A stretch of 64,000 bases of DNA from Legionella quinlivanii (GCF_003265995.1 NZ_MVJN01000011.1:1-64000), one strand, 5' to 3'. Positions 27,174 through 37,660 are shown, numbered from the stretch's first letter. Notes: a model not told the origin generated them from the letters alone. Numbers and translations are program-made.

Positions 27174-27201
27174 TTGACGTCTTCATTAAACCTGTTATAT
27201 G
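27174..27201 (+). promoter_or_regulatory. Probable promoter of the large coiled-coil gene
   Basis: TTGACG (27174-27179) and TATATG (27196-27201) are spaced 16 bp in the 298-bp gap after the CaaX gene. The gap shows nothing else clear. No convincing PmrA- or CpxR-type box was seen. Confidence 0.5.
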
Positions 27202-27306
27202 GTTAACAAATCAATGCTGATTTAGACAATACGTTGAAAAATTCGATGAATTGTTTAAGCGTTTTCATGGAAGAGAGCATTCATTGATGCATTTAGGGAG
27301 ATGAAC

Positions 27307-30300
27307 ATGTTTGGACTTTTGGCGACAATGATCGGCACCAAGGTGGTTTCCGGTGAAGTTATCGCAGGCACGGCTGGTGTGATGGCCGGAACATTTCTGG
27401 GGAGCTATTTAACCTCTTTAAAAGCGCAATCTGACCAAAAAAAGCTTATTATGCAAATGAGCGGCCTGAACAAGGCAGCAGGAGAATTCATAAACTTCAA
27501 TTTTGCAAGCATCCTTGAAATCACTGTCAAAGAATTAAACCTGCTGGATAAAGGCTGCGAGCTGCAGTTAAATCTCGGAACCTTATTAAAGCCAGAAATG
27601 GACAAATTCTGCCTGCTTCATGAGAGTCCGGCAGACGGGAATATTTTCCAGATTCATATGCTGCAGGAGAGCAGCCAGCTCATGACCCCGCCCGATACGC
27701 TTGCCTCTTCCATTGAGCGGACCATCCATGAATATTTTGACAGCTACCTGAAAAACCGCGAGGTGATTAACTCTGAAAATCGCGCACTAGCTAAGGCTAC
27801 TGTGCAAATCATGCGGAACACTACAGTGCTCTTAATCCAGGCGATGAAAGGAATAGCGCAGCTGCCAGGATATGAAAATGAAGAACGCCTTGAAAAATTC
27901 CGAACTATTATCACAAGCTATTTTCAGAATATTTTAGACAATGAAGGTCTTACCGAAAATTATAATAAAACGATTGCGGATTATTTTGTAAAAACTCAGA
28001 AGCAGCGCACCACGCTCGCCCAGGAAGTACAGAAACATTTTGGAGATCTAATTGATCAATTAATTGTCGAGCAGCGAGAAATTAGTGTACAGACCATGTC
28101 TGTCCATTGTACCCGCGATCTCTATGACTTGAATAATCATTTGATGGAATTATTTGCCCGCTTGTTTGATGCACAGGCAGGAGCAGATGCCACGCAGATT
28201 TCTGCCTATAAAATAACCCAGAATATGTTAAGAGCAGATACTTCCCAGGCAACCGGAAAAGTTCCCTTTAACGAATATGGTATTTTCAAATTACTGAAAC
28301 CTCTGGCAAAAGTTTCAGAAGGACTTAATCGTCTTGCCCAAGAGGAGGATGGATTATCCTTTGTGCGTTACCAGGATATTTTTGATAATCCCAAAGCAAT
28401 GGCAGACATTACATCCTGGGATCCCAAATACGGTTTCTTACTTAAAACCCCTATTGATCAAAATTGCAGAGATCAGTTATCACGAGAAATGATAGCCATT
28501 TTCAAGCTTTTATTTATTTGCCAGGCACTTGAGAAAGACTTTCTTGAGTCTGCAATTCAGTATGGCTTCAAAGGGATGTCTGAAAAGGGTGAATACAAAG
28601 CCAGGCGTCTGGTGATCCATATTTTTTACCGAGAGGCAATGAGGCGCTTATCTGACTTCTTTGGGTATGCGCAGGTTAAGGAATTGCTGGATTTGATGAA
28701 TGATACCAAATGGATGAGAAGCAAGAAGATGCCGCTCGTCAATCCCAAACAATCTTTCATGTCGATTACGGAACCTCTCGATGACAATAAACTGATAAAA
28801 CGCACCAGCTTCATTACTAATTCGGTGTTTCAAAACAACCTTGAACAACTGGAGTTTCTGCGCCGACGCATGCAGTATCTTCATGATGGGCTTGATAAGC
28901 TTAAGAACTATGAGCCGGATGAACACAAAACGCCCTTTGATGCCAACAGTCTCACTAAAGAAGACCGAATTTATCTGTTTAATATTGCCAGAACCTTTGA
29001 AGAATATGGTTTAACCCGGTTACTTGGCTTAAATCCTGAATTACCCTCACAATTTTCAGAAATAGATAAGTCTGAAAATGAAGTATTTACTTCTCTCAAG
29101 TTTACCCAACTGCAATTGATGAATGTGAATGACGCCATCAATAAACTATGCAGTAAATTGCATATTTCCTCATCATATACTACTGGAAAAATTGCAGGAG
29201 GTCAGGTCAGCAGCTGTAAAATCAGCTTTGGAGGAAATGAAGCTGAAATACCAGACGGCCTTTATCAATTCCTCAAGCAAATGAACAGTCCCATATATAA
29301 GTGGAATGCGACCAGCTCGCTGCTCGGTCTTGGATCTGAGCAGTTGGAATTCGTTTTACTTTATCCCAGACATGGCAGTTTGCTTTCGTTTATTGAGTTT
29401 TATAAACGATTGCGGGATTTTGAAAACAAAATCAGAGAGAAATGCCGGGAAGAACTTGCCCCTCCCCTGCACCAGTTTTTTCAGGCACTCGGAGATATCA
29501 CCGCCCATATGGGGGAGCTTATCAGGCAGATTGATATCAATGGTGAGCGAGTTAAAAAACTGCAAACCCGAAACAAGCTGTTGACAAAGGAAAATATCCA
29601 ACAGCAGACGCAGATAGTCAGCCTTTCAAGTGATATTGCCAAGGTAAAGGGGCAATTTAGCGAAACACAGGATTTGGTCCAGCAATTAAAGGCAAGCAAT
29701 AAAAAACATCTGGAAGATGTAAAGAAAATTGAAAAGGCCAATGAAGATCTCTTTACAACTATCCTTGCCGATTTTCATCGCAACGTGAAAGATATTAAAG
29801 AACTGAAGAGCACTCTGGATGATAAATTAAAAGATGTCCGGGAAATTCTTTCAGGTGACAATTCAAAAGTAGCCCAGGAAGCAAGTAGAGAGTTATCTCT
29901 GCTCAAAGAGAACATGCAGGGCAGAATTGGCAGCATTCTCGAGCGGTTCAAGCTATACGAAGAAAGTTTTAATAGAGCGAGCGAGAATTTAAGAAATGAT
30001 TTTCAGTCCCTGAAACTAAGCATGAGCAGAGAACAGGAACTGATTGAAGCGCTGGAACTAAAATTGAATGAAGCCCTGGTTGAATTACAAAAACAAAAGG
30101 ATCGCGCTGATTTTTATGAGGCTAAGGCCGATCAGGCCAGAGTAATTGTTCATAATTTTTCCAATCTTTTTGACTTTCTGGAAAATAAATTCAGCTCACG
30201 TCTAAGCTTCTGGTCTTCCTATCGCACCGTAAAAACGGAAAACATTCTGAATTTTATCGAGCTGGTGTTAAGTAATCAGCAGTTTTTGAAGAATCATCTG

Positions 30301-30588
30301 GCTGAACATTCAGAACAGGATATTGAGAGGGAAATTAATACTTATCTGGATAAAAGCCAGGTAATTAACCGATATCATGGGTTATTCAACAATAGCTCAT
30401 CAAGAGCTTTGATTAAACATATCATTGTGCTGTTTCAACGGGGTAATTTAATTAATGTATTGAAAAATGACGGGATTTCCTATCATGACAGGAAAATCAC
30501 GCTCAGTAATACGAATGAGCTGCAATTTACTGAACCTCAAAGCAATAAAGAATATTCAATTGCCTGCAGGATTCAACCGATTAGTTGA
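27307..30588 (+). CDS. Large coiled-coil protein of about 1,093 aa
   Basis: Not recognised. GGGAG at 27296-27300 favours the second ATG (six-base spacing) over the first, two codons upstream. The N-terminus has a Gly/Ala-rich hydrophobic stretch (VVSGEVIAGTAGVMAGTFLG) that could insert in a membrane. Residues about 50-740 are helical and globular. From about 745 to 960 there is an extended coiled coil (ITAHMGELIRQIDINGERVK through KDIKELKSTLDDKLKD to QKDRADFYEAKADQ). The end is again globular. Single-gene transcription unit; low-GC codon use like its neighbours. Candidate effector by size, coiled coil and location only. Confidence 0.8.
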   Translation: MFGLLATMIGTKVVSGEVIAGTAGVMAGTFLGSYLTSLKAQSDQKKLIMQMSGLNKAAGEFINFNFASILEITVKELNLLDKGCELQLNLGTLLKPEMDKFCLLHESPADGNIFQIHMLQESSQLMTPPDTLASSIERTIHEYFDSYLKNREVINSENRALAKATVQIMRNTTVLLIQAMKGIAQLPGYENEERLEKFRTIITSYFQNILDNEGLTENYNKTIADYFVKTQKQRTTLAQEVQKHFGDLIDQLIVEQREISVQTMSVHCTRDLYDLNNHLMELFARLFDAQAGADATQISAYKITQNMLRADTSQATGKVPFNEYGIFKLLKPLAKVSEGLNRLAQEEDGLSFVRYQDIFDNPKAMADITSWDPKYGFLLKTPIDQNCRDQLSREMIAIFKLLFICQALEKDFLESAIQYGFKGMSEKGEYKARRLVIHIFYREAMRRLSDFFGYAQVKELLDLMNDTKWMRSKKMPLVNPKQSFMSITEPLDDNKLIKRTSFITNSVFQNNLEQLEFLRRRMQYLHDGLDKLKNYEPDEHKTPFDANSLTKEDRIYLFNIARTFEEYGLTRLLGLNPELPSQFSEIDKSENEVFTSLKFTQLQLMNVNDAINKLCSKLHISSSYTTGKIAGGQVSSCKISFGGNEAEIPDGLYQFLKQMNSPIYKWNATSSLLGLGSEQLEFVLLYPRHGSLLSFIEFYKRLRDFENKIREKCREELAPPLHQFFQALGDITAHMGELIRQIDINGERVKKLQTRNKLLTKENIQQQTQIVSLSSDIAKVKGQFSETQDLVQQLKASNKKHLEDVKKIEKANEDLFTTILADFHRNVKDIKELKSTLDDKLKDVREILSGDNSKVAQEASRELSLLKENMQGRIGSILERFKLYEESFNRASENLRNDFQSLKLSMSREQELIEALELKLNEALVELQKQKDRADFYEAKADQARVIVHNFSNLFDFLENKFSSRLSFWSSYRTVKTENILNFIELVLSNQQFLKNHLAEHSEQDIEREINTYLDKSQVINRYHGLFNNSSSRALIKHIIVLFQRGNLINVLKNDGISYHDRKITLSNTNELQFTEPQSNKEYSIACRIQPIS

Positions 30589-30650
30589 CAAGGCATGGTC
30601 CTTACTCTCTTTCAGAGAGAGGTTTTGGAATCAACCCTCAACCTAGCCCT

Positions 30651-30792
30651 CATTGCCATTAAGGACTTCTGTCATTCCCGCGAAAGGCGGGAATCTATTC
30701 CTCAGTCGGCATTGTGGCTAGCTCAGAGATGGATCCCCGCCTTTCGCGGGGATGACAGTTTAATATACAATTGAGCTTACTTAATGGCAGTG
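30651..30792. repeat. 145-bp inverted-repeat element, copy A
   Basis: The element is bounded by CATTGCCATTAAG on the left and CTTACTTAATGGCAGTG on the right (inverted termini). Inside are two long complementary arms, GTCATTCCCGCGAAAGGCGG and CCCCGCCTTTCGCGGGGATG, around a middle containing GGCTAGCTCAGAGATGG. It sits between convergent genes. Same orientation as copy C. Confidence 0.8.
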
Positions 30793-30805
30793 AGGCTTTT
30801 AATGT

Positions 30806-31837
30806 TTATCTCTTATCTTTCTTTTTAAATCCAATGGCCTCTAAACGTTGCTCGGTGAGGGGATGCGTTGAAAAAGCACTGGTCAGTGATTTAACCGGGT
30901 CAATACTGGAGGGATCAAATAAATACGAAGCCTGTCTTAGCTGTTCATGTGCAGTTCGTCCATATTCCTGGGTGTATTCCTCGGCATTGGCTGCATGATC
31001 TTCCGAAATTTTAAGCAATGCTCTGGCCATCGGTTCATTATCACGCATGAGTTCGACAGCCCCTGAGTCGGCCATGTACTCTCTGGTACGGCTTAAAAAT
31101 AATGCCAGGACGACAGTCAATATGGGCAACACCCAGCGCAAAACCATAATAATCAGCAATAAACGATTATCCTGGTTTCGGCGATCTCGTTTGTAAATCA
31201 TCGAATAAAAAAGCACATCAATCACTAGCAATAAAATATTGCTCAATACAGCAACCATTAATGTCAGTTTGATGTCCTGATGACGGATGTGGCTTAATTC
31301 ATGCGCCATCACCGCCTGCAATTCGGCGCGATCAAGCTTGTCTATTAAACCTCTGGTAATGGCCACCATTGCCGATTTTTCGCTGTAACCACTGGCAAAG
31401 GCATTCATGTAGTTTGCTTCAATGAGGAATACTTTGGGCATATACTTTAGTCCCGCAGAAACGCGCATCTCTTCCACCACATTGTACAACTGCTTTTCCT
31501 GTAGATTCTGCGCTGTTTCCGGTGTAATTTCCCGATATTCTGTACCCATTAACATAATCCGGTCGTACATGGCATAGGTAATTAGCAAGGAAATGACGGC
31601 GATACCGCCCATGATCAATGTTGCATAAGGAATGACCTGAAGGGTCAGCAAGGCATGAAAAGCCTGACCCACAGTCAGATTGGGATTAGTGGACTGCAGA
31701 ACAAATACATCCGCCACCAAACCCACCCCGGTATAAATCAGGATGAAAAGGAGGATGACTATCCTCGTTTTGCGCTGGTTTTTCTGCAACTGGGCTCGCC
31801 AGTCACCTACCGAAGCATGGTAGTCTGATAGCGGCAT
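30806..31837 (-). CDS. M48-family membrane zinc protease (HtpX-like)
   Basis: 343 aa. Two N-terminal membrane helices (VILLFILIYTGVGLVADVF; LIMGGIAVISLLITYAM), the zincin motif HELSH (179-183), two further helices, and the third ligand in REYMADSGAVEL. NAFASGYSEKSAMVAITRG matches HtpX-type quality-control proteases. It follows lemA by 3 bp; the LemA-HtpX pairing is common in bacteria. Confidence 0.92.
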   Translation of the reverse strand: MPLSDYHASVGDWRAQLQKNQRKTRIVILLFILIYTGVGLVADVFVLQSTNPNLTVGQAFHALLTLQVIPYATLIMGGIAVISLLITYAMYDRIMLMGTEYREITPETAQNLQEKQLYNVVEEMRVSAGLKYMPKVFLIEANYMNAFASGYSEKSAMVAITRGLIDKLDRAELQAVMAHELSHIRHQDIKLTLMVAVLSNILLLVIDVLFYSMIYKRDRRNQDNRLLLIIMVLRWVLPILTVVLALFLSRTREYMADSGAVELMRDNEPMARALLKISEDHAANAEEYTQEYGRTAHEQLRQASYLFDPSSIDPVKSLTSAFSTHPLTEQRLEAIGFKKKDKR

Positions 31838-31840
31838 GGC

Positions 31841-32437
31841 TTACTCGGAAAACTTGACAGTATAATCTTCACGGGCCTTGATTTGATCTTCCGGTAAAGA
31901 CCAATACTCGAACTCTTTATTCAGTTTGTCAGCAAAGAAATTTACTACCATTGCCTCTACGAAGGATTTTTTCTTGGCATAATAGCGCTCGATGCTGTCA
32001 TTATAGGCTTGCTTGGCGTAGGACAATTTGTTTTCTGTATTCACAATTTCCTCTTGCAGCTGAAGCATATTCTGACTGGCCTTCAAATCAGGATATTGTT
32101 CAAATACCAGATTGATTCCTGATGCGATTTGCGAAATCTGATTCTCTGCATCCATTCTCGCTTTTTCATCGCCAGAAGCTCTTGCGGCCTGTGCCTGATT
32201 ACGTAAGGCAACTACATCTTTCAATGTCGTTTTTTCATAATCCATGTATTTGTTAACGGTTTGTATCAAGGACTCAAACACTTTGAAACGGCGATCTAGC
32301 TGGATATCGATTTGCTTTTTATTATTGTTAATCGCCTCAATCATTCCGATGAGGGTGTTATAGATGCTGATAAGCCAAAATGCCAGCAGCGCCAGGATCA
32401 CCAAAACGAATAGAAGAAACTTTCCCATGTTATTCAT
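31841..32437 (-). CDS. lemA: LemA family protein
   Basis: 198 aa. One N-terminal membrane helix (FLLFVLVILALLAFWLI) and the conserved helical body (YNTLIGMIEAINNNKKQIDI, LDRRFKVFESLIQTV, YPDLKASQNMLQLQEEI, YNDSIERYYAK). The exact role of LemA is unsettled; pairing with an M48 protease suggests a joint membrane function. First gene of a two-gene unit. Confidence 0.95.
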   Translation of the reverse strand: MNNMGKFLLFVLVILALLAFWLISIYNTLIGMIEAINNNKKQIDIQLDRRFKVFESLIQTVNKYMDYEKTTLKDVVALRNQAQAARASGDEKARMDAENQISQIASGINLVFEQYPDLKASQNMLQLQEEIVNTENKLSYAKQAYNDSIERYYAKKKSFVEAMVVNFFADKLNKEFEYWSLPEDQIKAREDYTVKFSE

Positions 32438-32584
32438 CCAATTTTGTTTTATATTGAAGTTATAGCTATTTTTAGATAAAAATCAAATTACTTGGTTTTG
32501 TTACGATACAGCGGCTTGCAAAAACAGTGACTTGACTTTAGCTTTTTTGGTTCATAAAATGACAATTTTTAAAATTTTTCTTCT

Positions 32585-32902
32585 ATGAGCGAACTTCGTA
32601 CTCACAGCGAGCAAGACTCCTTTACTACATCGTTCAATGATGTTATTGAGCATGCCCAGTATATTCAGGGGGCGAGCGATTCTTTTCAGCCCCACCCATC
32701 AGGAATGCTCTGGGGGCTTGGATTCATGTATCTCGGTGTAGCCACCTCAACACCCGCCCTTACTATGCTTGGCTTAGGCTTGTTTGTATGTCTTGGTTTG
32801 CGTTGCCATGAACGATTAAATCTTTATAGTCCTTCTTTTTTTAGCCTCCGGCCAGCAAGAGACGCAGATGAATTGGTATCGCCAGCATTGCAATGGGTAT
32901 AA
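32585..32902 (+). CDS. Small predicted membrane protein, 105 aa
   Basis: Not recognised. One long hydrophobic stretch (GMLWGLGFMYLGVATSTPAL and onwards, about residues 40-72) is long enough for one or two membrane passes, with polar ends. No good Shine-Dalgarno is seen before the ATG. It is divergent from lemA; the long intact frame supports a real gene, but only moderately. Confidence 0.5.
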   Translation: MSELRTHSEQDSFTTSFNDVIEHAQYIQGASDSFQPHPSGMLWGLGFMYLGVATSTPALTMLGLGLFVCLGLRCHERLNLYSPSFFSLRPARDADELVSPALQWV

Positions 32903-33035
32903 GAACCGCTTAACTACCGTTAACCCGAATTCGGCTCTGGTTCAAGCATCACTTGGATGCGTCGGACATGCCGAGGCAAGTATAGGGTGAAATTAATTGC
33001 AATATAATTCAGTATGTTAAGAAGTGGTTAGCCAT

Positions 33036-33116
33036 GTCATCTCGAACGTAGTGAGAGATCTCCGAATGCTGGCACAAACCAAGATTAGGGAGATCTCTCA
33101 CTACGTTCGAGATGAC
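33036..33116. repeat. Perfect 28-bp inverted repeat, 'GTCATCTCGAAC' family
   Basis: The left arm begins GTCATCTCGAACGTAGTGAG and ends GATCTCC at 33063; the right arm (33089-33116) is its exact reverse complement. Loop of 25 nt. A half copy occurs at 36292 and a related diverged element at 60117. It lies just downstream of uvrA. Confidence 0.8.
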
Positions 33117-33151
33117 GGCAACCCTCGGTTAGTTGGAGTCAGAAGCGAGCG

Positions 33152-35998
33152 CTAGGAAACTACCGCCTCTTTTTTCTTCTTTAACAGAGGCTTCAAAAAC
33201 ATTCCGGTATAAGATGCCTTGTTTCGAGTGATATCTTCCGGAGTACCTGTGGCAATGATGTGCCCTCCTTTGCTTCCCCCTTCAGGTCCCAGATCAATAA
33301 TCCAGTCGGCTGTTTTAATGACATCAAGATTATGCTCGATGATAATAATCGTATTCCCCTGATCCCTTAGACGGAATAAAACGCTTAAGAGTTGTCTTGT
33401 GTCATGAAAATGCAAACCAGTGGTCGGCTCGTCCAGGATATACAAAGTATTTCCTGTGTCACGTTTCGATAATTCACGAGCCAATTTGATGCGCTGGGCT
33501 TCGCCTCCCGACAATGTAGTCGCGCTTTGCCCCAGACGAATATAGGATAAACCCACATCAATTAAGGTCTGACACTTTCTGGCAATGACTGGAATTGCAT
33601 CAAAAAAGCTGCGCGCATCCTCAACCGTCATATCCAGCACTTCATGAATATTCTTACCCTTATATTGGATTTCCAGTGTTTCGCGGTTATATCGTTTTCC
33701 TTTACAGATGTCGCAAGCCACATAAATATCGGGCAGAAAATGCATTTCCACCTTGATCATCCCATCGCCCTGACAGGCTTCGCAGCGTCCGCCTTTCACA
33801 TTAAAGCTGAAGCGCCCAGGTTGATAGCCGCGAGCCCGGGCTTCGGGAGTGCCTGAAAATAATTCCCGAATAGGAGTAAACAAACCGGTATAGGTCGCGG
33901 GATTGGAGCGCGGGGTGCGCCCAATAGGGCTTTGGTCAATATCAATAACCTTGTCACAATGTTCGAGGCCACTTATTTTCTTAATCGAGCCCGGGGTCAT
34001 CACACTGGCACGATTGAGTTGATTGGCGGCCAAAGGATAGAGAGTGTCATTAATCAAACTTGATTTACCCGAACCAGATACCCCCGTTACACAGGTCAAT
34101 ACACCTAATGGAATACTTACATTTACATTCACCAGATTATTGCAGCAGACACCGGTGAGATGCAGCATGCGCTCATCGTCCACGTGCTTGCGTTGTCTAG
34201 GCACTTCGATAGAACGAACCCCCGAGAGGTATTGCCCGGTGAGGGATTTCTCTTCTGCCATAATTTCTTCCGGGGTTCCCGCGGCGATAATACGCCCGCC
34301 ATGCACCCCGGCTCCGGGTCCGATATCAAGAACAAAATCCGCAGAACGAATCGCGTCTTCATCATGTTCGACCACGATGACGGTATTACCCAGATTTCGC
34401 AAATGGGTGAGGGTTTTTAGCAGGCGATCATTATCGCGCTGATGCAAACCGATTGAGGGTTCATCGAGAATATACATGACACCGACCAGACCGGAACCAA
34501 TCTGGCTTGCCAGACGGATACGCTGGGCTTCTCCCCCGGAGAGGGTTTCAGCGCTGCGGGCTAAGGACAAATAATCCAGACCGACATTGACCAGGAATCC
34601 CAGGCGCTCACAAATTTCCTTATTAATTTTACCGGCAATCTCGCCCCTGTTTCCACTCAGATGAAGCTGCTTGAAGAATTCATAGGCTTTTTCAATGGAA
34701 TAGTTGGCGATTTCTGGCAAATTGATATCATTAATAAATACATTGCGCGCTTCCTCTCTCAAACGAGCGCCCTTGCATAATTGGCAGGGGCGGGAAGATA
34801 AATATTTGGCCAACTCCTCGCGCATCATCGATGAGTCTGACTCGCGATAGCGGCGCTCCATGTTGGGAATCACCCCCTCAAAACGATGTTTTTTAAGCAG
34901 GTAGCCGCCATGAGAGCGATGGTAGCGAAACTCAATTTCCTCTTTACCACTCCCATAAAGAATAATGTTTTGAACCGATTCAGGCAATTCTTCAAAGGCA
35001 AGCTCGATATTAAATTGGTAATGCTCAGCCAAAGACTCTAGCAAGGGGTAATAATAAGTGGTTTTTTTATCCCAACCACGAATTGCACCCGCACCAAGAC
35101 TTGCGGTGCGATCATGTATAATGCGCTCCGGATCAAAATACTGATCAACACCCAGGCCATCACAGGAAGGGCAGGCTCCCACCGGGTTATTAAAAGAAAA
35201 CAAGCGCGGTTCTAACTCACTCAAGCTATAACCACATTCCGGGCAGGCAAACTTGGATGAAAAGACAATTTCCTCGAAATTACCATCGAGGGAAGCAACA
35301 ATGGCAATACCTTCTGCCAGATTGAGCGCGTTTTCAAAAGATTCACTAAGCCGTTGTGCAATGTCTTCCCGAATTTTAAATCGATCCACCACTACTTCGA
35401 TGGTATGTTTTTGACGCAGCGCCAGCTTGGGAGGGTCGTCAAGTTCGCAGAGTTCACCATCAATTCGAGCCCGTACATAACCCTGGGCCTGCAATTGCTG
35501 CATTAATTGTAAGTGCTCGCCCTTACGCTCTTTCACCACGGGCGCTAATATCATTGCCCGCTGTTCCGCAGGGAGCGTCAGTACCTGATCCACCATTTGG
35601 CTGATGGTTTGAGCATGTAAATTATGATGGTGCACAGGACATCGCGGTTCACCTACCCGGGCAAACAACAGACGAAGATAATCATAAATTTCAGTGATAG
35701 TTCCTACAGTCGAACGCGGATTATGAGACGTCGCTTTCTGCTCAATGGATATCGCCGGCGAAAGCCCCTCAATCGAATCAACATCCGGTTTTTCCATCAT
35801 GGACAAAAATTGTCTGGCATAGGCCGACAAAGATTCCACATAACGGCGCTGCCCTTCCGCATATAGCGTATCAAAAGCAAGGGATGATTTTCCGGAACCG
35901 GATAAACCCGTAATGACTGTTAACTGATTTCGCGGAATGTCCACATCGATATTTTTCAAATTATGTGTTCTGGCGCCGCGTATACTAATCCTGTGCAT
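33152..35998 (-). CDS. uvrA: Excinuclease ABC subunit UvrA
   Basis: DNA damage recognition ATPase of nucleotide excision repair, 948 aa from the chosen ATG ([20 protein letters not shown]). Ten extra upstream codons are in frame but off the family start. Two ABC modules ([14 protein letters not shown] and [14 protein letters not shown]; two LSGGEAQR signatures), zinc modules ([29 protein letters not shown]) and CQLCKGARL are all present. Full length and normal. Confidence 0.98.
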   Translation of the reverse strand: MHRISIRGARTHNLKNIDVDIPRNQLTVITGLSGSGKSSLAFDTLYAEGQRRYVESLSAYARQFLSMMEKPDVDSIEGLSPAISIEQKATSHNPRSTVGTITEIYDYLRLLFARVGEPRCPVHHHNLHAQTISQMVDQVLTLPAEQRAMILAPVVKERKGEHLQLMQQLQAQGYVRARIDGELCELDDPPKLALRQKHTIEVVVDRFKIREDIAQRLSESFENALNLAEGIAIVASLDGNFEEIVFSSKFACPECGYSLSELEPRLFSFNNPVGACPSCDGLGVDQYFDPERIIHDRTASLGAGAIRGWDKKTTYYYPLLESLAEHYQFNIELAFEELPESVQNIILYGSGKEEIEFRYHRSHGGYLLKKHRFEGVIPNMERRYRESDSSMMREELAKYLSSRPCQLCKGARLREEARNVFINDINLPEIANYSIEKAYEFFKQLHLSGNRGEIAGKINKEICERLGFLVNVGLDYLSLARSAETLSGGEAQRIRLASQIGSGLVGVMYILDEPSIGLHQRDNDRLLKTLTHLRNLGNTVIVVEHDEDAIRSADFVLDIGPGAGVHGGRIIAAGTPEEIMAEEKSLTGQYLSGVRSIEVPRQRKHVDDERMLHLTGVCCNNLVNVNVSIPLGVLTCVTGVSGSGKSSLINDTLYPLAANQLNRASVMTPGSIKKISGLEHCDKVIDIDQSPIGRTPRSNPATYTGLFTPIRELFSGTPEARARGYQPGRFSFNVKGGRCEACQGDGMIKVEMHFLPDIYVACDICKGKRYNRETLEIQYKGKNIHEVLDMTVEDARSFFDAIPVIARKCQTLIDVGLSYIRLGQSATTLSGGEAQRIKLARELSKRDTGNTLYILDEPTTGLHFHDTRQLLSVLFRLRDQGNTIIIIEHNLDVIKTADWIIDLGPEGGSKGGHIIATGTPEDITRNKASYTGMFLKPLLKKKKEAVVS

Positions 35999-36117
35999 GC
36001 CTGACCTGCTTAAACAAAAAACAATCAATTATACCCTTTTGATGCCAGCTTGTGGAGTTAATTAAAGCGGATTATGCAACTGACGATAACAATAATAGCC
36101 TATTAGCAGAGATTATG

Positions 36118-36261
36118 ATGACTAAACTGATAAAATCTTTTGTTTTAAGTCTTCTTGTATTTTCTTCGTTCAGCCATGCTGATAAATTTTCTTCATTAAT
36201 TACCGGGAAACCCAAAGTCTCGCCCGTTCATTTTACTGGGGATAATGAGAGTGTTCATTAA
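36118..36261 (+). CDS. Tiny exported peptide, 47 aa
   Basis: MTKLIKSFVLSLLVFSSFSHA reads as a signal peptide with an AxA-like end, leaving a mature part of about 26 aa (DKFSSLITGKPKVSPV and on). Another ATG sits directly before this one. GCAGAG lies upstream. No family recognised. Real-gene status is supported mainly by the clean signal peptide. Confidence 0.5.
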   Translation: MTKLIKSFVLSLLVFSSFSHADKFSSLITGKPKVSPVHFTGDNESVH

Positions 36262-36291
36262 ACTGTATCATTACTCACAGACAGGCAGGCC

Positions 36292-36320
36292 GTCATCTCG
36301 AACGCAGTGAGAGATCTCCC
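36292..36320. repeat. Half copy of the 'GTCATCTCGAAC' palindrome
   Basis: GTCATCTCGAACGCAGTGAG followed by AGATCTCCC matches the left arm at 33036 with a single change (G-T-A to G-C-A). No matching right arm is found within the next 100 bp. Confidence 0.6.
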
Positions 36321-36457
36321 AAATATGCCTGGCATGAAACGTTCCCGGGATAATAGAATTCATCGCCAGATGCGCATATTACAACGCTTAGTCTTACCGC
36401 GCGGCAATGACAATCTATGGTATAATTCCGTAAACTGGATTTGATATTTAGCCTGCC

Positions 36458-37015
36458 ATGCGAATTTTTCTATATTTTATTTTATCTTTCTGTTTTTCAG
36501 GTTCACTTCCTTCTGCCTATGCTGAACCCAATCTGAAAGAAATTGAGCAAACCATCAGTGATTCAGTCATCACGACGAAAATTAAGGCCAAATACACAAA
36601 ACACACAGATTTAAACCCCTTAAAAATCTCGGTATCTACAGAAAACGGGGTCGTCACTTTGAGCGGACACGTCAATGATCGACAGGCCTTTGTCGATGCC
36701 TTAACGCTCGCCAAATCAACCAAAGGCGTTAAATCGGTAGAGATTGAAAATCTGGTAATCAAACCAGTCAATATGGGATTAACGGATGCCTACATTACGG
36801 CAAAGGTTGAAGCAGCCGTTTTAAAAGCCAAAGTGTTTGATGATGAATCCATCCCTTTAGTGGGTATTAAAGCCAGCACCAGCAATGGTACGGTGACGCT
36901 GAGTGGAAAGGTAAAACAGGAAAAATCGATTTTGGCAATTGTCAAGCGCGTCAATCAGGTACGCGGTGTAAAAAAGATTATTTCTAAACTACAGGTAAAC
37001 AAGGACGACTCATGA
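36458..37015 (+). CDS. Periplasmic protein with two BON domains
   Basis: 185 aa, OsmY/DolP-like. The signal peptide (MRIFLYFILSFCFSGSLPSA) ends at AYA. Two BON repeats follow: DSVITTKIKAKYTKHTDLNP to VKSVEIENLV, and DAYITAKVEAAVLKAK to RGVKKIISKL. No lipobox Cys. BON proteins bind envelope phospholipids or respond to osmotic stress. The stop overlaps the next ATG by 4 bp. Confidence 0.9.
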   Translation: MRIFLYFILSFCFSGSLPSAYAEPNLKEIEQTISDSVITTKIKAKYTKHTDLNPLKISVSTENGVVTLSGHVNDRQAFVDALTLAKSTKGVKSVEIENLVIKPVNMGLTDAYITAKVEAAVLKAKVFDDESIPLVGIKASTSNGTVTLSGKVKQEKSILAIVKRVNQVRGVKKIISKLQVNKDDS

Positions 37016-37482
37016 CCTTATTTAAACGCTTCAAATATTTCCTATGGTATTTTGGAACATTCCAGGTGCCTCTGATTGGCCATTTACGCCCCAAGCTTCT
37101 GGTATTAAATGATGATCAGATTGTAATGAAAATCCCATTGCGTCGACGAAGCCGAAATCACCTTAACTCCATGTATTTCGGTGCACTGGCTGTTGGCGCA
37201 GATGTCGCCGGGGGACTTCACGCTTTTTATTACGCCAACAAAGAGAAGTTAAACCTTTCTCTGGTTTTCAAATCCTTCCATGCCGAATTCCTTCGACGTC
37301 CGGAATCGGATGTTTTTTTTGTTTGTGATAGCGGCAAAGAGGTCAGAGCGGCGCTATTTGAATCTAAAGAAAGCGGCGAGCGCGTGAATAAGAAAGTAGC
37401 AATCGACGCCTTTGTCAATTATCCGGAAAAACCGGAAAAGATTGCGGAGTTTATTCTCGAGCTATCGGTTCGCGTTAAATAG
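37012..37482 (+). CDS. DUF4442 hot-dog fold protein (thioesterase-like)
   Basis: 156 aa. RRSRNHLNSMYFGALAVGAD is the conserved region of the DUF4442 acyl-CoA thioesterase-like family, with the N-H-x-N-S-M arrangement seen in such hot-dog proteins. No signal peptide. It is coupled to the BON gene. Substrate unknown. Confidence 0.82.
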   Translation: MTLFKRFKYFLWYFGTFQVPLIGHLRPKLLVLNDDQIVMKIPLRRRSRNHLNSMYFGALAVGADVAGGLHAFYYANKEKLNLSLVFKSFHAEFLRRPESDVFFVCDSGKEVRAALFESKESGERVNKKVAIDAFVNYPEKPEKIAEFILELSVRVK

Positions 37483-37490
37483 GTAATCCC

Positions 37491-37636
37491 CACTGCCATT
37501 AAGTTAAGCTCAGTTGTACATAAACTGTCCTCCCCGCGAAGGCGGGGATCCATTTCTAAGCTCGCTATAATGCCAATTGAGGGATGGATTCCCGCCTTCG
37601 CGGGAAAGACAAAATTTCCTTAACTGAATGGCAGTG
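37491..37636. repeat. 145-bp inverted-repeat element, copy B (inverted)
   Basis: Ends are CACTGCCATTAAGTTAAG and CTTAACTGAATGGCAGTG. The inner arms read TCCCCGCGAAGGCGGGGATC and GATTCCCGCCTTCGCGGGAA. The order of parts is the reverse complement of copies A and C. It fills the gap between the convergent hot-dog and GGDEF genes. Confidence 0.8.
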
Positions 37637-37660
37637 AGAGTTAGAGAGGGGCTTAAAATC

